Assembly (NCBI RefSeq): GCF_030811595.1
Contig: NZ_JAUSRB010000001.1
Span: 124,001-188,000, forward strand
Direction of reading: 5' to 3'
Source: Streptosporangium brasiliense
GTDB lineage: Bacteria > Actinomycetota > Actinomycetes > Streptosporangiales > Streptosporangiaceae
Length of the DNA stretch: 64,000 nt
The position numbers and the translations under genes are program-made. Shown here one piece after another: positions 54,474-63,154 of the stretch; the first letter of the stretch is position 1, and each line of letters opens with the position of its first letter. The notes under the pieces were generated by a model that saw only the letters and a list, made by a program, of their open reading frames with translations, searched no databases and had not been told where the DNA came from.

Positions 54474-55880
54474 ATGGGCAAGTTGATCAACCCGGCAGAC
54501 GGCCAGCTCCTCAGGGAGGTGGCCGACACCCCGGTCCCCGAGGTCGCGGCCGCCGTACGGCGGGCGCGCGCGGCGTACGAGGAATGGAGCAGGGCCACCC
54601 CGGCCGAGCGGGCCAAGGTGATGCTGCGCTTCGCCGACCTCGTCGAGGCCGACGCCGAGGAGCTGACCCGGCTGGAGGTCGCCGAGACCGGCAAGCCGGC
54701 GGCGGTGTTCCGCGACGGCGAGCTGCCGTTCGCGGCCGACAACCTCCGCTTCTTCGCCGGGGCGGCCCGCTCGCTGGAGGGCACCGGGGCCGGCGTGCTC
54801 AGCTCCGGCTACACCTCGGTGCTGGTCCGCCGCCCGGTCGGGGTCGTCGGGTCGATCGCCCCGTGGAACTTCCCGCTCGTGATGGCCATCTGGAAGATCG
54901 GCCCCGCCCTCGCCGCGGGCAACGCGGTGGTCATCAAGCCCGCCCCGCAGACGCCGGGCACCACGCTCCGGCTGGCCGAGCTGTTCGCCGGGGCGGGGGC
55001 GCCCGAGGGCCTGCTCCAGGTCGTCCTCGGCGACGCCGAGGTGGGTGAGGCTCTGGTCACCGATCCGGGTGTGGACATGGTGAGCGTGACCGGCTCCACC
55101 GAGACCGGCCGCGCCGTCATGCGCGGGGCCGCGGGGTCGCTGAAGCGGGTCCACCTGGAGCTCGGCGGCAAGGCGCCGGCGCTGGTGTTCGGCGACGCGG
55201 ACCTGGCCGAGATGGCCAGGGGAGTGGCCATGGGCGCCACCTACAACACCGGCCAGGACTGCACGGCCGCGACCCGCGTCTACATCGCCCGGGAGGTGTA
55301 CGGCGAGGCGGTCGAGGCGCTGCGCGAGACTCTGGCGAAGATCAAGGCGGGGGACCCCTGGGACGAGGCGACCGACATCGGTCCGCTGATCTCCGCCGGG
55401 CACCGGGCCCGCGTGCACGGGTTCGTCGAGCGCGCCGTCGCCGCGGGCGCCTCGCTCCTGTGCGGCGGCGCCCCCCTGGACGGCCCCGGCTTCCACTACC
55501 CGCCCACGCTGATCTCCGGCGCCCGCCAGGACAGCGAGATCGTCCAGGGTGAGCTTTTCGGGCCGGTGTTGGTGGCTCTGCCGTTCGACGGTGAGGACGA
55601 GGCGGTACGGCTGGCCAACGACACCCCCTACGGTCTGGCCTCCTCGGTCTGGTCCAGCGACGTGGCCCGGGCGCTGCGCGTCTCGCACCGCCTCGACGTG
55701 GGCGTGACCTGGGTCAACGACCATCTGCCGATCGCCTCCGAGGCGCCGCACGGTGGGGTCAAGGGCAGCGGATTCGGCAAGGACATGAGCCAGGAGGCGG
55801 TCCAGGAGTACTCCGTGACGCGCCATCTGATGATCAAACACCAGGCTCCCGAGGCGCGAGACTCCTTCCGGCCGGCCTGA
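54474..55880 (+). CDS. Aldehyde dehydrogenase (gamma-aminobutyraldehyde type)
   Basis: 468 residues, ALDH superfamily. PWNFPLVMAIWKIGPALAAGN, VSVTGSTETGRAV, general base in LELGGKAP, nucleophile cysteine in YNTGQDCTAATR, then GELFGPVLV and a C-terminal HGGVKGSGFGKDMSQEAVQEYS. It most resembles 4-aminobutyraldehyde dehydrogenases (PatD/Prr), which oxidise the product of putrescine transamination or oxidation to GABA. Thirty-four bp after the glycosyltransferase gene and near the Pot importer, so an amine-catabolic role is likely. ATG at 54474. Confidence 0.88.
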   Translation: MGKLINPADGQLLREVADTPVPEVAAAVRRARAAYEEWSRATPAERAKVMLRFADLVEADAEELTRLEVAETGKPAAVFRDGELPFAADNLRFFAGAARSLEGTGAGVLSSGYTSVLVRRPVGVVGSIAPWNFPLVMAIWKIGPALAAGNAVVIKPAPQTPGTTLRLAELFAGAGAPEGLLQVVLGDAEVGEALVTDPGVDMVSVTGSTETGRAVMRGAAGSLKRVHLELGGKAPALVFGDADLAEMARGVAMGATYNTGQDCTAATRVYIAREVYGEAVEALRETLAKIKAGDPWDEATDIGPLISAGHRARVHGFVERAVAAGASLLCGGAPLDGPGFHYPPTLISGARQDSEIVQGELFGPVLVALPFDGEDEAVRLANDTPYGLASSVWSSDVARALRVSHRLDVGVTWVNDHLPIASEAPHGGVKGSGFGKDMSQEAVQEYSVTRHLMIKHQAPEARDSFRPA

Positions 55881-56006
55881 AATTCTGCGCCGTATATCCC
55901 TTTTGTGGGGATTTGTCGACACTTACTCCATTCGAAGTGACATAAAGGATGTGCTCAAATTGCTTTCGCCGCATCCGCACCCGGCGAGGGGTTACGTAGG
56001 CCAGTG

Positions 56007-58889
56007 ATGACACAAGACCGCCGGAGCCACCGCGCGTCAGGGGTGGGCAGCCGACTACTGCCGTCGAACTGGCGCGTGCGTCCCCGACTGGTCGCGCTGA
56101 TCCTGCTCCCGACCGCGGCAGCTGTGGCGCTGACCGGACTCCAGCTCACCAGCTCGCTGGCCAGCGCCGGCGAGTATCGCAGGATGAGCGAGATCGCCTC
56201 GCTCGTCGAGCAGCTCGGCACGCTCTCCCACGAGATGGCCGAGGAGCGTGACCTCACCGCCTGGTACATCGCCGACAGGCGCCGTCCCGCCCGGCTCACC
56301 AAGGTCAAGCAGCAGCGTGAAGTGGTCGACCAGGTCAGCGCGCAGGTGCAGAAGTCGATCGAGGGCCTCGACCGCGGGGAGGCGGCCCGGGTCGTCATCG
56401 AGACCTCCCAGGTGAACCGCTGGCTGAAGGGTCTGCCCGGTCTGCGCAGGCCCATGGAGCAGGGGGTGCTCCCGCGTGCGGCCCTCAGCATCTACTCGCG
56501 GATGATCGCCGACTTCATCACCCTCCACGACGACCTCGGTCGCAGCGGCGGTGACGAGCGTCTCATCGGTGACGCGCTCGCGCTGGGCGCGCTGAGCCGG
56601 GCCAAGGAGCAGGTCGCCAGGCAGCGCGGCATCCTCCTCGTCGGCCTGCAGGAGCGCAAGTTCGACTTCGACGACCCCGCCGAGTTCCTGGGCGCCTACA
56701 AGAGCCAGCTCAGCGAGCTGTCCGCCTTCCAGGCGACCGCCTCCCCGAACGACATCAAGCGCTTCCGGGAAGCGGTCAGCGGCCAGCGGATCGACCGGGC
56801 CGACGCCACGCGCGCCCTGGTCATGTCCCGCATGCGAGAGTTCCTCCCCCTGCCCCCCATGGGGATCCGGGGGATCAACAACTGGTACATCACCTCCTCG
56901 GCGACGGTGGACGGCATGCGGACCGTCGAGCGCGGCCTGTCCGCCGCGGTCGTCGCCCGCAGCCAGGAGATGGAGAGCAACGAGCAGCGCAGCGCCATCA
57001 TCTCCGGTGCCGCGATCGTCGTCCTGCTGATCCTGATCCTGCTGATCACCGCCTGGGTGGCCGGCACGCTCGTCCGGCCGCTGCGCAGGCTGCGCAGCGA
57101 GGCGCTCGAAGTGGCCGACACCCGGCTGCCCGAGACCGTCCGCGTGCTGCGGGAGTCCGGGGACCTCGCGCCCAACGTCGAGGTGCCCTCCATCGGGGTG
57201 CTCTCCCGCGACGAGATCGGGGAAGTGGCCCGGGCCTTCGACGAGGTTCACCGCGAGGCCATCCGGCTGGCGGGCGACGAGGCCCGGCTGCGGAACAACG
57301 TCAACGCGATGTTCGTCAACCTCTCCCGGCGCACCCAGTCGCTCGTGGAACGCCAGATCGACCTCATCGACGACCTGGAGCAGGGCGAGCAGGACGACAA
57401 CCGGCTGGCCAGCCTCTTCAAGCTGGACCACCTGGCCACCCGCATGCGCCGTAACTCCGAGAACCTCCTGGTCCTCGCGGGCCAGGAGCAGAGCCGCCGC
57501 TGGAGCGAGCCGGTCCCGCTGAGCGACGTCGTCCGCGCCTCGCTGTCGGAGGTCGAGAACTACGAGCGGGTGTCCCTCCGGGTGGAGTCCGGCACCTCGA
57601 TCATCGGCTCGGCCGTCAACGACATCGTCCACCTGATCGCCGAGCTGGTCGAGAACGCCATCTTCTTCTCGCCGCAGGACACCAAGATCACGGTGAGCAG
57701 CAACGGCAATGAGACGGGCGCCATCATCCTGGCGGTCACCGACGTGGGCATCGGCATGAGCGACGAGGAACTGGCCGAGGCCAACCGCCGTCTGGCCGAG
57801 CCCCCGGCCGTGGACCTGTCGGTCTCCCGTCGGATGGGCCTGTTCGTGGTCGGCCGCCTGGCCATGCGCCACGGCATCCGGGTCCAGCTCCGCCGTCCGG
57901 AGGTCGGTGGCCTCAGCGCCGTCGTCCTGCTCCCCGTGCAGGTGGTGGCCCAGTCCGGGATGCCGGAGCTGGCCATGGCCGGTCAGAGCATGTCGTCCCT
58001 GTCGTCGTTCGGCAGCATCTCCAACTCCGACCCGTTCGCGGCCGGGCCGAACCCCGACCCGTTCGGCACCGCCCCGGCACGCGGGCCGGCCGACCGGACA
58101 CCCGCGGCCCCGGCGGCCGCCGCCCCGCCGTCCCCGGCTCCGGCGGCCGACATCTGGTCGGCGCCGGTGATGTCCGCCTCCGCGGTGGAGGACCTGTGGT
58201 CGTCGCCCTTCACGTCGGTCTCGCCGCCGCCCCCGGCCGCGCCGCCGACCCGGGCGCCGCAGCCGCCGGCCTCGGCCTCGCAGCCGTCGTTCCCGCCGTC
58301 CTGGCCGGAGATGCCGCCGGTCGACCCGTGGACGCCGCCGCAGCAGGAAGCGGCCGACAGCACCCAGAACCTTCCCGCGGTCGAGGTGTCGGCGACGGAG
58401 TCGGAGGATTTCCTGCCGATCTTCGCGGCGGTGGGATCGGACTGGTTCCGCAGCAGCTCCTCCACCGAGCTCGAACCCGAGCCCGAGGTCGGGTCCGAGG
58501 CGGAGCGGCCCGTGCCCAGGCCTCGGCCGCTGGAGCAGCCGGCCCAGGAGGCCGCCCAGCCGCTGCCGGTCCGCCAGCCCAGGCAGAGCATGCAGTCCGG
58601 TGAGAGGCAGCCGTGGAGCACCCCCTCCGACCAAGGCTGGGCCGCGGCCGAGGTGGCCAAGAAGCCCGTGGAGGGCGGCACGACCGGCGCCGGTCTGCCC
58701 AAGCGGGTGCCCAAGGCGAACCTCGTCCCCGGATCCGCCTCCGCGGCGCCGGCGACGCCGCCACCGCCGATGCCCCCGATCTCGGCGGAACGAGTGCGCA
58801 GTCGTCTGTCCAGTTTCCAGCAAGGCGTACGGCAGGGCCGCGCTGAGATGAGCGAGCGGTCCAACGCCGTCGAGGGAGAGAAGCAGTGA
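56007..58889 (+). CDS. cvnA: Conservon 3 sensor-kinase-like protein (CvnA)
   Basis: 960 residues with the same plan as the other two: NWRVRPRLVALILLPTAAAVALTG (TM1), an extracellular helical sensor, TM2 (AAIVVLLILILLITAWVAG), HAMP with [34 protein letters not shown], HATPase LIAELVENAIFFSP, TDVGIGM and [17 protein letters not shown]. The roughly 310-residue tail has [30 protein letters not shown] and VRSRLSSFQQGVR. ATG 56007, with GTG 56004 as an alternative; the stop overlaps cvnB (GTGA). The 120-bp AT-richer upstream gap should contain the promoter. Confidence 0.92.
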   Translation: MTQDRRSHRASGVGSRLLPSNWRVRPRLVALILLPTAAAVALTGLQLTSSLASAGEYRRMSEIASLVEQLGTLSHEMAEERDLTAWYIADRRRPARLTKVKQQREVVDQVSAQVQKSIEGLDRGEAARVVIETSQVNRWLKGLPGLRRPMEQGVLPRAALSIYSRMIADFITLHDDLGRSGGDERLIGDALALGALSRAKEQVARQRGILLVGLQERKFDFDDPAEFLGAYKSQLSELSAFQATASPNDIKRFREAVSGQRIDRADATRALVMSRMREFLPLPPMGIRGINNWYITSSATVDGMRTVERGLSAAVVARSQEMESNEQRSAIISGAAIVVLLILILLITAWVAGTLVRPLRRLRSEALEVADTRLPETVRVLRESGDLAPNVEVPSIGVLSRDEIGEVARAFDEVHREAIRLAGDEARLRNNVNAMFVNLSRRTQSLVERQIDLIDDLEQGEQDDNRLASLFKLDHLATRMRRNSENLLVLAGQEQSRRWSEPVPLSDVVRASLSEVENYERVSLRVESGTSIIGSAVNDIVHLIAELVENAIFFSPQDTKITVSSNGNETGAIILAVTDVGIGMSDEELAEANRRLAEPPAVDLSVSRRMGLFVVGRLAMRHGIRVQLRRPEVGGLSAVVLLPVQVVAQSGMPELAMAGQSMSSLSSFGSISNSDPFAAGPNPDPFGTAPARGPADRTPAAPAAAAPPSPAPAADIWSAPVMSASAVEDLWSSPFTSVSPPPPAAPPTRAPQPPASASQPSFPPSWPEMPPVDPWTPPQQEAADSTQNLPAVEVSATESEDFLPIFAAVGSDWFRSSSSTELEPEPEVGSEAERPVPRPRPLEQPAQEAAQPLPVRQPRQSMQSGERQPWSTPSDQGWAAAEVAKKPVEGGTTGAGLPKRVPKANLVPGSASAAPATPPPPMPPISAERVRSRLSSFQQGVRQGRAEMSERSNAVEGEKQ

Positions 58890-59308
58890 ACCACCAACTC
58901 AGTCAGGCCGCACGTGGCTTCAATTGGCTGATCACCGAGTTCGTCAAGGAGATGCCGGGAGTCGCCCACGCGGTGATCGTCTCTGCGGACGGTCTTCCAC
59001 TGGCCTACTCCCAGGGCTTTCCGAAGGACCGCGCCGACCAACTCGCCGCGATCACGGCCGGCCTGATCAGCCTGACCCAGGGGGCCTCCCGGGTGTTCGA
59101 GGGCGGCCCCGTCGCCCAGACCGTGATCGAGATGCAGCGGGGTCTCCTGCTGACCATGTCGATCAGTGATGGTTCCGCGCTCGCCGTACTGGCCTCGCCG
59201 GACTGTGACATGGGCCTGGTGGCCTACCAGATGACACTGCTGGCAGAGCGGGCCGGCCAGGCGCTCACGCCCGCGCTCCGGGCCGAGCTGCAGTCGGCTC
59301 AGCGATAG
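58886..59308 (+). CDS. cvnB: Conservon 3 roadblock/LC7 protein (CvnB)
   Basis: 140 residues; a complete roadblock/LC7 domain: RGFNWLITEFVKEMPGVAHAVIVSADG, ADQLAAITAGLISLTQGASRVF, LLLTMSISDGSALAVLASPDCDMGLVAYQMTLLAERAG. Very similar in length and spacing to the conservon 1 copy. GTG at 58886 overlaps cvnA. Confidence 0.95.
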   Translation: MNHQLSQAARGFNWLITEFVKEMPGVAHAVIVSADGLPLAYSQGFPKDRADQLAAITAGLISLTQGASRVFEGGPVAQTVIEMQRGLLLTMSISDGSALAVLASPDCDMGLVAYQMTLLAERAGQALTPALRAELQSAQR

Positions 59309-59317
59309 GGAGGTGAT

Positions 59318-59719
59318 ATGGACGCACCAGGTTGGCGTGGTCCGGGGGAGGAAACCCCGAACACGTCTCAGGCCAAGAGCGGGCGAGATCGTCTGATCCG
59401 CCCGTACGCTGTGACCGGGGGAAGGACCGCCCCTCGGATGCAGCTCGCACTCGAGGCGCTGGTCTCCTCGGCAACGTTCGTGAGCGTGGATACGGGCACG
59501 CTCTCCACGGAGTATCAGGCGATCATCTCGCTGTCCCAGCAGGTGCGCTCGGTGGCGGAGCTCTCAGCTCTGCTGCGGATGCCGCTGGGCGTGACCCGGG
59601 TCCTGATCGCGGACATGGCGGCCGAGGGCCTGGTGCAGATCCACCAGCCGTCACTGGATGCCGGAAAGCCGGATCTCAACTTGCTTGAAAGGGTGCTCAG
59701 TGGGCTTCGCAGGCTCTGA
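59318..59719 (+). CDS. cvnC: Conservon 3 DUF742 protein (CvnC)
   Basis: 133 residues. RPYAVTGGRTAPRMQLALEALVSS and RSVAELSALLRMPLGVTRVLIADMAAEGLV identify DUF742, ending LNLLERVLSGLRRL. ATG at 59318 follows GGGAGGTGAT. The 3' end overlaps cvnD by 20 bp. Confidence 0.94.
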   Translation: MDAPGWRGPGEETPNTSQAKSGRDRLIRPYAVTGGRTAPRMQLALEALVSSATFVSVDTGTLSTEYQAIISLSQQVRSVAELSALLRMPLGVTRVLIADMAAEGLVQIHQPSLDAGKPDLNLLERVLSGLRRL

Positions 59720-60266
59720 CGCCGGAATGACGTCGACGAAGATCGTTGTCGCCGGAGGATTCGGTGTCGGCAAGACGACCTTCGTCGGCGCGGTCTCCGA
59801 GATCATGCCGTTGACCACGGAAGCGGTCATGACGGAGGCCAGTGCGGAGGTCGACGACCTCTCGCACATCCCGACCAAGCGGACCACCACGGTGGCCATG
59901 GACTTCGGTCGGGTCTCGCTGGACCGGGATCTGATCCTGTACCTGTTCGGTACGCCGGGTCAGCACCGGTTCTGGTTCATGTGGGACGACCTCGTGAAGG
60001 GCGCGATCGGCGCGATCGTGCTGGTCGACACCCGGCGGCTGGCCGACAGCTTCCCGGCGATCGACTACTTCGAGGAGGCCGGGCTGCCCTTCGTGGTGGC
60101 GCTCAACGGCTTCGGCGGCTCGCACATCCACGGTGAGGAGGAGGTGCGGGAGGCTCTGACGATCTCCCCGCACATCCCCGTCGTCCGGACCGACGCCCGG
60201 TCCCGCGACGCCGTGAAGTCGACCTTGATCACCTTGGTCGAGCACGTCCTCACGCTCCGGGTCTGA
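59700..60266 (+). CDS. cvnD: Conservon 3 small GTPase (CvnD)
   Basis: 188 residues. P-loop AGGFGVGKTTFVGAVSE, switch KRTTTVAMDFGR, FGTPGQHRFWFMWDDL, and NGFGGS where a canonical NKxD would be, so the guanine-specificity motif is degenerate as in conservon 1. GTG at 59700 aligns with the conservon 1 start (MGFAGS versus MDFAGS) and follows AAAGGG; an in-frame ATG at 59658 is rejected. Followed 4 bp later by a strong terminator. Confidence 0.95.
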   Translation: MGFAGSDAGMTSTKIVVAGGFGVGKTTFVGAVSEIMPLTTEAVMTEASAEVDDLSHIPTKRTTTVAMDFGRVSLDRDLILYLFGTPGQHRFWFMWDDLVKGAIGAIVLVDTRRLADSFPAIDYFEEAGLPFVVALNGFGGSHIHGEEEVREALTISPHIPVVRTDARSRDAVKSTLITLVEHVLTLRV

Positions 60267-60269
60267 GAC

Positions 60270-60308
60270 CGTGGCGTGGGGCCCGCCACCAGGCGGCCCC
60301 ACGCCACG
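60270..60308 (+). terminator. 14-bp stem terminator after conservon 3
   Basis: CGTGGCGTGGGGCC (60270-60283) pairs perfectly with 60295-60308 across 11 nt. It directly follows the cvnD stop. The 3' arm merges into a 13-bp tandem repeat. Confidence 0.8.
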
Positions 60309-60362
60309 CCCGTACGCCACGCCCGTACGCCACGCCCGTACGCCACGCCCGTACGCCACGGC
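60298..60362. repeat. 13-bp tandem repeat beside the terminator
   Basis: CGTACGCCACGCC is repeated head to tail at 60311, 60324, 60337 and 60350, preceded by a partial copy at 60301 formed by the terminator's 3' arm. The last copy is slightly changed (CGCCACGGC). It ends about 25 bp before the convergent permease gene's stop. Confidence 0.9.
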
Positions 60363-60385
60363 CCCGCGCCGCGCCTCCGGGCGGG

Positions 60386-61180
60386 TCAGCCCCGGGCCGG
60401 ATGCCAGGCGAGCACGCGCCGCTCCACCCGGAGGAAGGCCGTGTTGAGGCCGTAGCCCAGCAGGCCGATCAGGGTGATGGCCGACCACATCGACGGGATG
60501 TCCAGCTCGCTCTGGGCGACCAGCATCCGGTAGCCGATGCCCTCGGTGCTGCCGACCAGCTCGGAGACGATCATCATGATCAGGGCGAGCGAGACGCTGA
60601 GCCGAAGGCCCGCGAATATCTTCGGGGCGGCGGCCGGGAGGATCACCAGCAGCAGCCGCCGGCCCCGGTCCAGCCCGAAGACCTGGGCGGCCTCCAGATA
60701 CCCGCGGTCCACGTGGCGGGCGCCGTCCGCCGAGTTGATCAGCACCGGCCACATGACGCCGAACACGATCGCGGCCACCTGCATCGGGGCCCCCACGCCG
60801 AACAGCAGCAGGAAGATCGGCAGCAGGGTGGGCGGGGGGACGGACCGGCCGAGCTGGATCAGCGGGCCGGCGTACTCCGACAGGCGCACCGAGCGGCCGA
60901 CGGCCACCCCGGCGACGACTCCGGCCAGGCACGCGGCGCCCCAGCCGAGCGCCAGCCGGCCCAGACTGGGCAGCACGTTGCCGAGCGCGTCGTCGGTCAG
61001 GAAGAGCCGGGTGGCCGGCCCGGACAGCCACATCTCGTGCAGCCGGGTCACGATCACCGAGGGCGGCGGGAAGTAGACCGCCCCGGCCCACCGGGTCAGC
61101 AGCTCCCAGGCCACGAGCGCGACGGGCACGATCCACGACCGGATCAGCAGGCCCCTCACCCGGATCAGCAGGCCCCTCAC
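60386..61180 (-). CDS. NitT/TauT-family ABC permease, second
   Basis: 264 residues, SsuC/TauC type with about six helices: VPVALVAWELLTRW, LGNVLPSLGRLALGWGAACLAGVVAGVAVG, and EAAQVFGLDRGRRLLLVILPAAAPKIFAGL as the ATPase-coupling loop. GTG at 61180 overlaps the first permease gene (GTGA) and follows GGGGAGG. The N-terminus MRGLLIRVRGLLIRSW is a translated 21-bp tandem duplication. Last gene of the operon; no ATPase gene follows. Confidence 0.9.
   Translation of the reverse strand: MRGLLIRVRGLLIRSWIVPVALVAWELLTRWAGAVYFPPPSVIVTRLHEMWLSGPATRLFLTDDALGNVLPSLGRLALGWGAACLAGVVAGVAVGRSVRLSEYAGPLIQLGRSVPPPTLLPIFLLLFGVGAPMQVAAIVFGVMWPVLINSADGARHVDRGYLEAAQVFGLDRGRRLLLVILPAAAPKIFAGLRLSVSLALIMMIVSELVGSTEGIGYRMLVAQSELDIPSMWSAITLIGLLGYGLNTAFLRVERRVLAWHPARG
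61139..61180 (-). repeat. 21-bp tandem duplication at the permease start
   Basis: Two identical 21-bp units (61139-61159 and 61160-61180) each encode (M/V)RGLLIR. Each unit begins with GTG, so both are possible starts, but only the first has the GGGGAGG ribosome site at the usual spacing. Confidence 0.9.
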
Positions 61181-61947
61181 CGGACCTCCCCGGCCCCGGC
61201 GCGACGCCAGCCGAACAGCCGGTGCTCGGCGGCGACCAGCAGCGCGTTGAGGGCCAGGCCGATGACCCCGGTCCAGACGACGGCGGCGAGCATCACGTCC
61301 CGCCGGTTCCCGGCCGCCGCGTCGCTGAGGAAGGTACCGATCCCGGTGCCTCCCGCGACGAGCTCCACGCTCACCGCCACGATCAGGGCGACCGAGGCCG
61401 CGATCCGCACGCCCGTGACGACGAACGGGGCCGCGCTGGGCAGCGAGACCCGGAGCACGACGGCCAGCGGGCCGAAGCCGAAGCTCCGCAGGGTGTCCTT
61501 GGCCAGCGGGTCCACCTCCCGCAGGCCGTACACCGTGTTGATCAGCAGCGGCCAGGACGCGGTGAACACGATGAGCGCGACCTTGGCCTGCGCGCCGTCG
61601 GCGAACAGGAACAGGGCCAGCGGGATCAGCGCCACCGAGGGGATCGGCCGGAGGAACTCGATCAGCGGGCGCAGCGCGCCCTCGACCGCGGGGACCGTCC
61701 CCAGCAGCAGCCCGGCCGGTACGGCCGCCGCCACCGCGAGCAGCAGCCCGCCACCACAGGCCAGGAGGGTGTGGCCCGCGGCGGCCAGGAAGTCCGGGTC
61801 GGCCGCGAGCCCGGCCGCCCTGGCCGTCACGGTGGAGGCGAGCGGCAGCAGCAGCGGGTCGATCAGCCCGGTGCGGCCGAGCGTCTCCAGCACGGCGAGG
61901 AGGGCGGCGACGCCGGTGACGCCGCGGCGGGCCGTCCGCAGGTTCAA
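61177..61947 (-). CDS. NitT/TauT-family ABC permease, first
   Basis: 256 residues, SsuC/TauC type. LGRTGLIDPLLLPLAS, AAAGHTLLACGGGLLLAVAAAVPAGLLLG, FLRPIPSVALIPLALFLF and SFGFGPLAVVLRVSLPSAAPFVVTGVRIA (coupling loop). TTG at 61947 is the only plausible start, because an in-frame TGA lies two codons upstream; GAGGGG precedes it. The two permeases probably form a heterodimeric channel. Confidence 0.88.
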   Translation of the reverse strand: MNLRTARRGVTGVAALLAVLETLGRTGLIDPLLLPLASTVTARAAGLAADPDFLAAAGHTLLACGGGLLLAVAAAVPAGLLLGTVPAVEGALRPLIEFLRPIPSVALIPLALFLFADGAQAKVALIVFTASWPLLINTVYGLREVDPLAKDTLRSFGFGPLAVVLRVSLPSAAPFVVTGVRIAASVALIVAVSVELVAGGTGIGTFLSDAAAGNRRDVMLAAVVWTGVIGLALNALLVAAEHRLFGWRRAGAGEVR

Positions 61948-61995
61948 CGGTCACGCCCCTCGGGGCGCGGGCACGTCGTCATCCGGGCGCGGCCG

Positions 61996-62964
61996 TCACC
62001 CCGCCACGAGGGCGGTGGCGTCGATCTTGGTCTTGGTCAGCCCGAACTCGGACATGAGGTCGGCCACCCGCTGGACCCGCGCGGCGTCGAGCGAGGTGCT
62101 GAAGGTGCCCAGGGTCATCTCCGCCGCCACGTCGGCCGGGATCCGGGTGTAGGCCGGGATCACCCTGTTCAGTTCGGTCCGGTCGGAGGCGGCCAGCTTC
62201 TGTGCCCTGCCCAGGGCGCGCTGGAAGGCGGCGGCGGTCTTCGGGTGCTTGGCCGTCCAGTCGGCGCTCGCCGCCCAGCCGTCCAGGGGGAGTCCCTCGG
62301 TCGGGCCGGTGAGGGTGTCGACCAGGACGCGGGCCGACAGCTCCTTCTTGGCCGCCGAGATGTAGGGCTCGGTCATCCAGGCCGCGTCCACCCGGCCCGC
62401 CCGCAGCGCCGCGAGCTGCTCGGCGAAGGGCACCGGCACGAAGCTGACGTCCGCGGGGGCGAGCCCGGCGGCCTTCAGATGGGCGCTGGTGGTCACCTCG
62501 CCGAGCGCCTTCACCACGTTCACGGCGATCTTCTTGCCCTTGAGGTCACCGGTCTTCTTCAGCGGCGAGTCGCCGGTGACCAGTACGCCGTTGACGCCCG
62601 GTGCCCCCTGCTGGGACTCCACCAGCATCTTGAGCTTGGCCACCCCGGAGTCCTGGATGGCGATCAGGGAGACGTAGCTGGTCAGGAAGGTGTCGATGGA
62701 GCCGTTGAGGATCTTCGGCATGACGGCCTGGGGCGCCTGGATGGTCTCCGTCCTGACCTTCAGACCCTCCTGCTCGAAGAAGCCCTTCTCCATCGCGATG
62801 AACAGCGGCGCGGCCGAGGGGACGGGCACCACTCCGACGGTGATCTCCGTCTTCTCCGGCCCGTCGCCGGTCGCGGGCCGGGCGGCGCCGGTGTCCGCAC
62901 CGCCGCACGCGCTGAGCGCCAGCGCGGCCACCACGGCGGCCAGGCAAGCGTTTCTGATTCTCAT
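61996..62964 (-). CDS. NitT/TauT-family ABC binding lipoprotein (SsuA-like)
   Basis: 322 residues. Signal peptide ending in lipobox LALSACGG. Body: ITVGVVPVPSAAPLFIAMEKGFFEQEGLKV, then GSIDTFLTSYVSLIAI, KKIAVNVVKALGE, and LRAGRVDAAWMTEPYI, the standard SsuA/ThiY-like fold. Ligands in this family include sulfonates, taurine, nitrate, thiamine precursors and aromatic acids, so the specificity is open. First gene of SBP-permease-permease and divergent from a flavin monooxygenase, which may use the imported compound (inference). Confidence 0.9.
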   Translation of the reverse strand: MRIRNACLAAVVAALALSACGGADTGAARPATGDGPEKTEITVGVVPVPSAAPLFIAMEKGFFEQEGLKVRTETIQAPQAVMPKILNGSIDTFLTSYVSLIAIQDSGVAKLKMLVESQQGAPGVNGVLVTGDSPLKKTGDLKGKKIAVNVVKALGEVTTSAHLKAAGLAPADVSFVPVPFAEQLAALRAGRVDAAWMTEPYISAAKKELSARVLVDTLTGPTEGLPLDGWAASADWTAKHPKTAAAFQRALGRAQKLAASDRTELNRVIPAYTRIPADVAAEMTLGTFSTSLDAARVQRVADLMSEFGLTKTKIDATALVAG

Positions 62965-63154
62965 GAACTCCCCCTTTGAATGGATTGATGAATTTCATGA
63001 GTGGAATCGGAACGGGCCTGCGCGCCTAATGGTCCCCCGTCTCCGCGATCTTTGAAGCGACAGCGACTCTAGCGGAGGGAATTCGGCTCGGCCATGCCGT
63101 TCCCGCCATGGTGCTCCAGATGAACGCCGGCCGGAATTAACTATTAAGGCGTGG

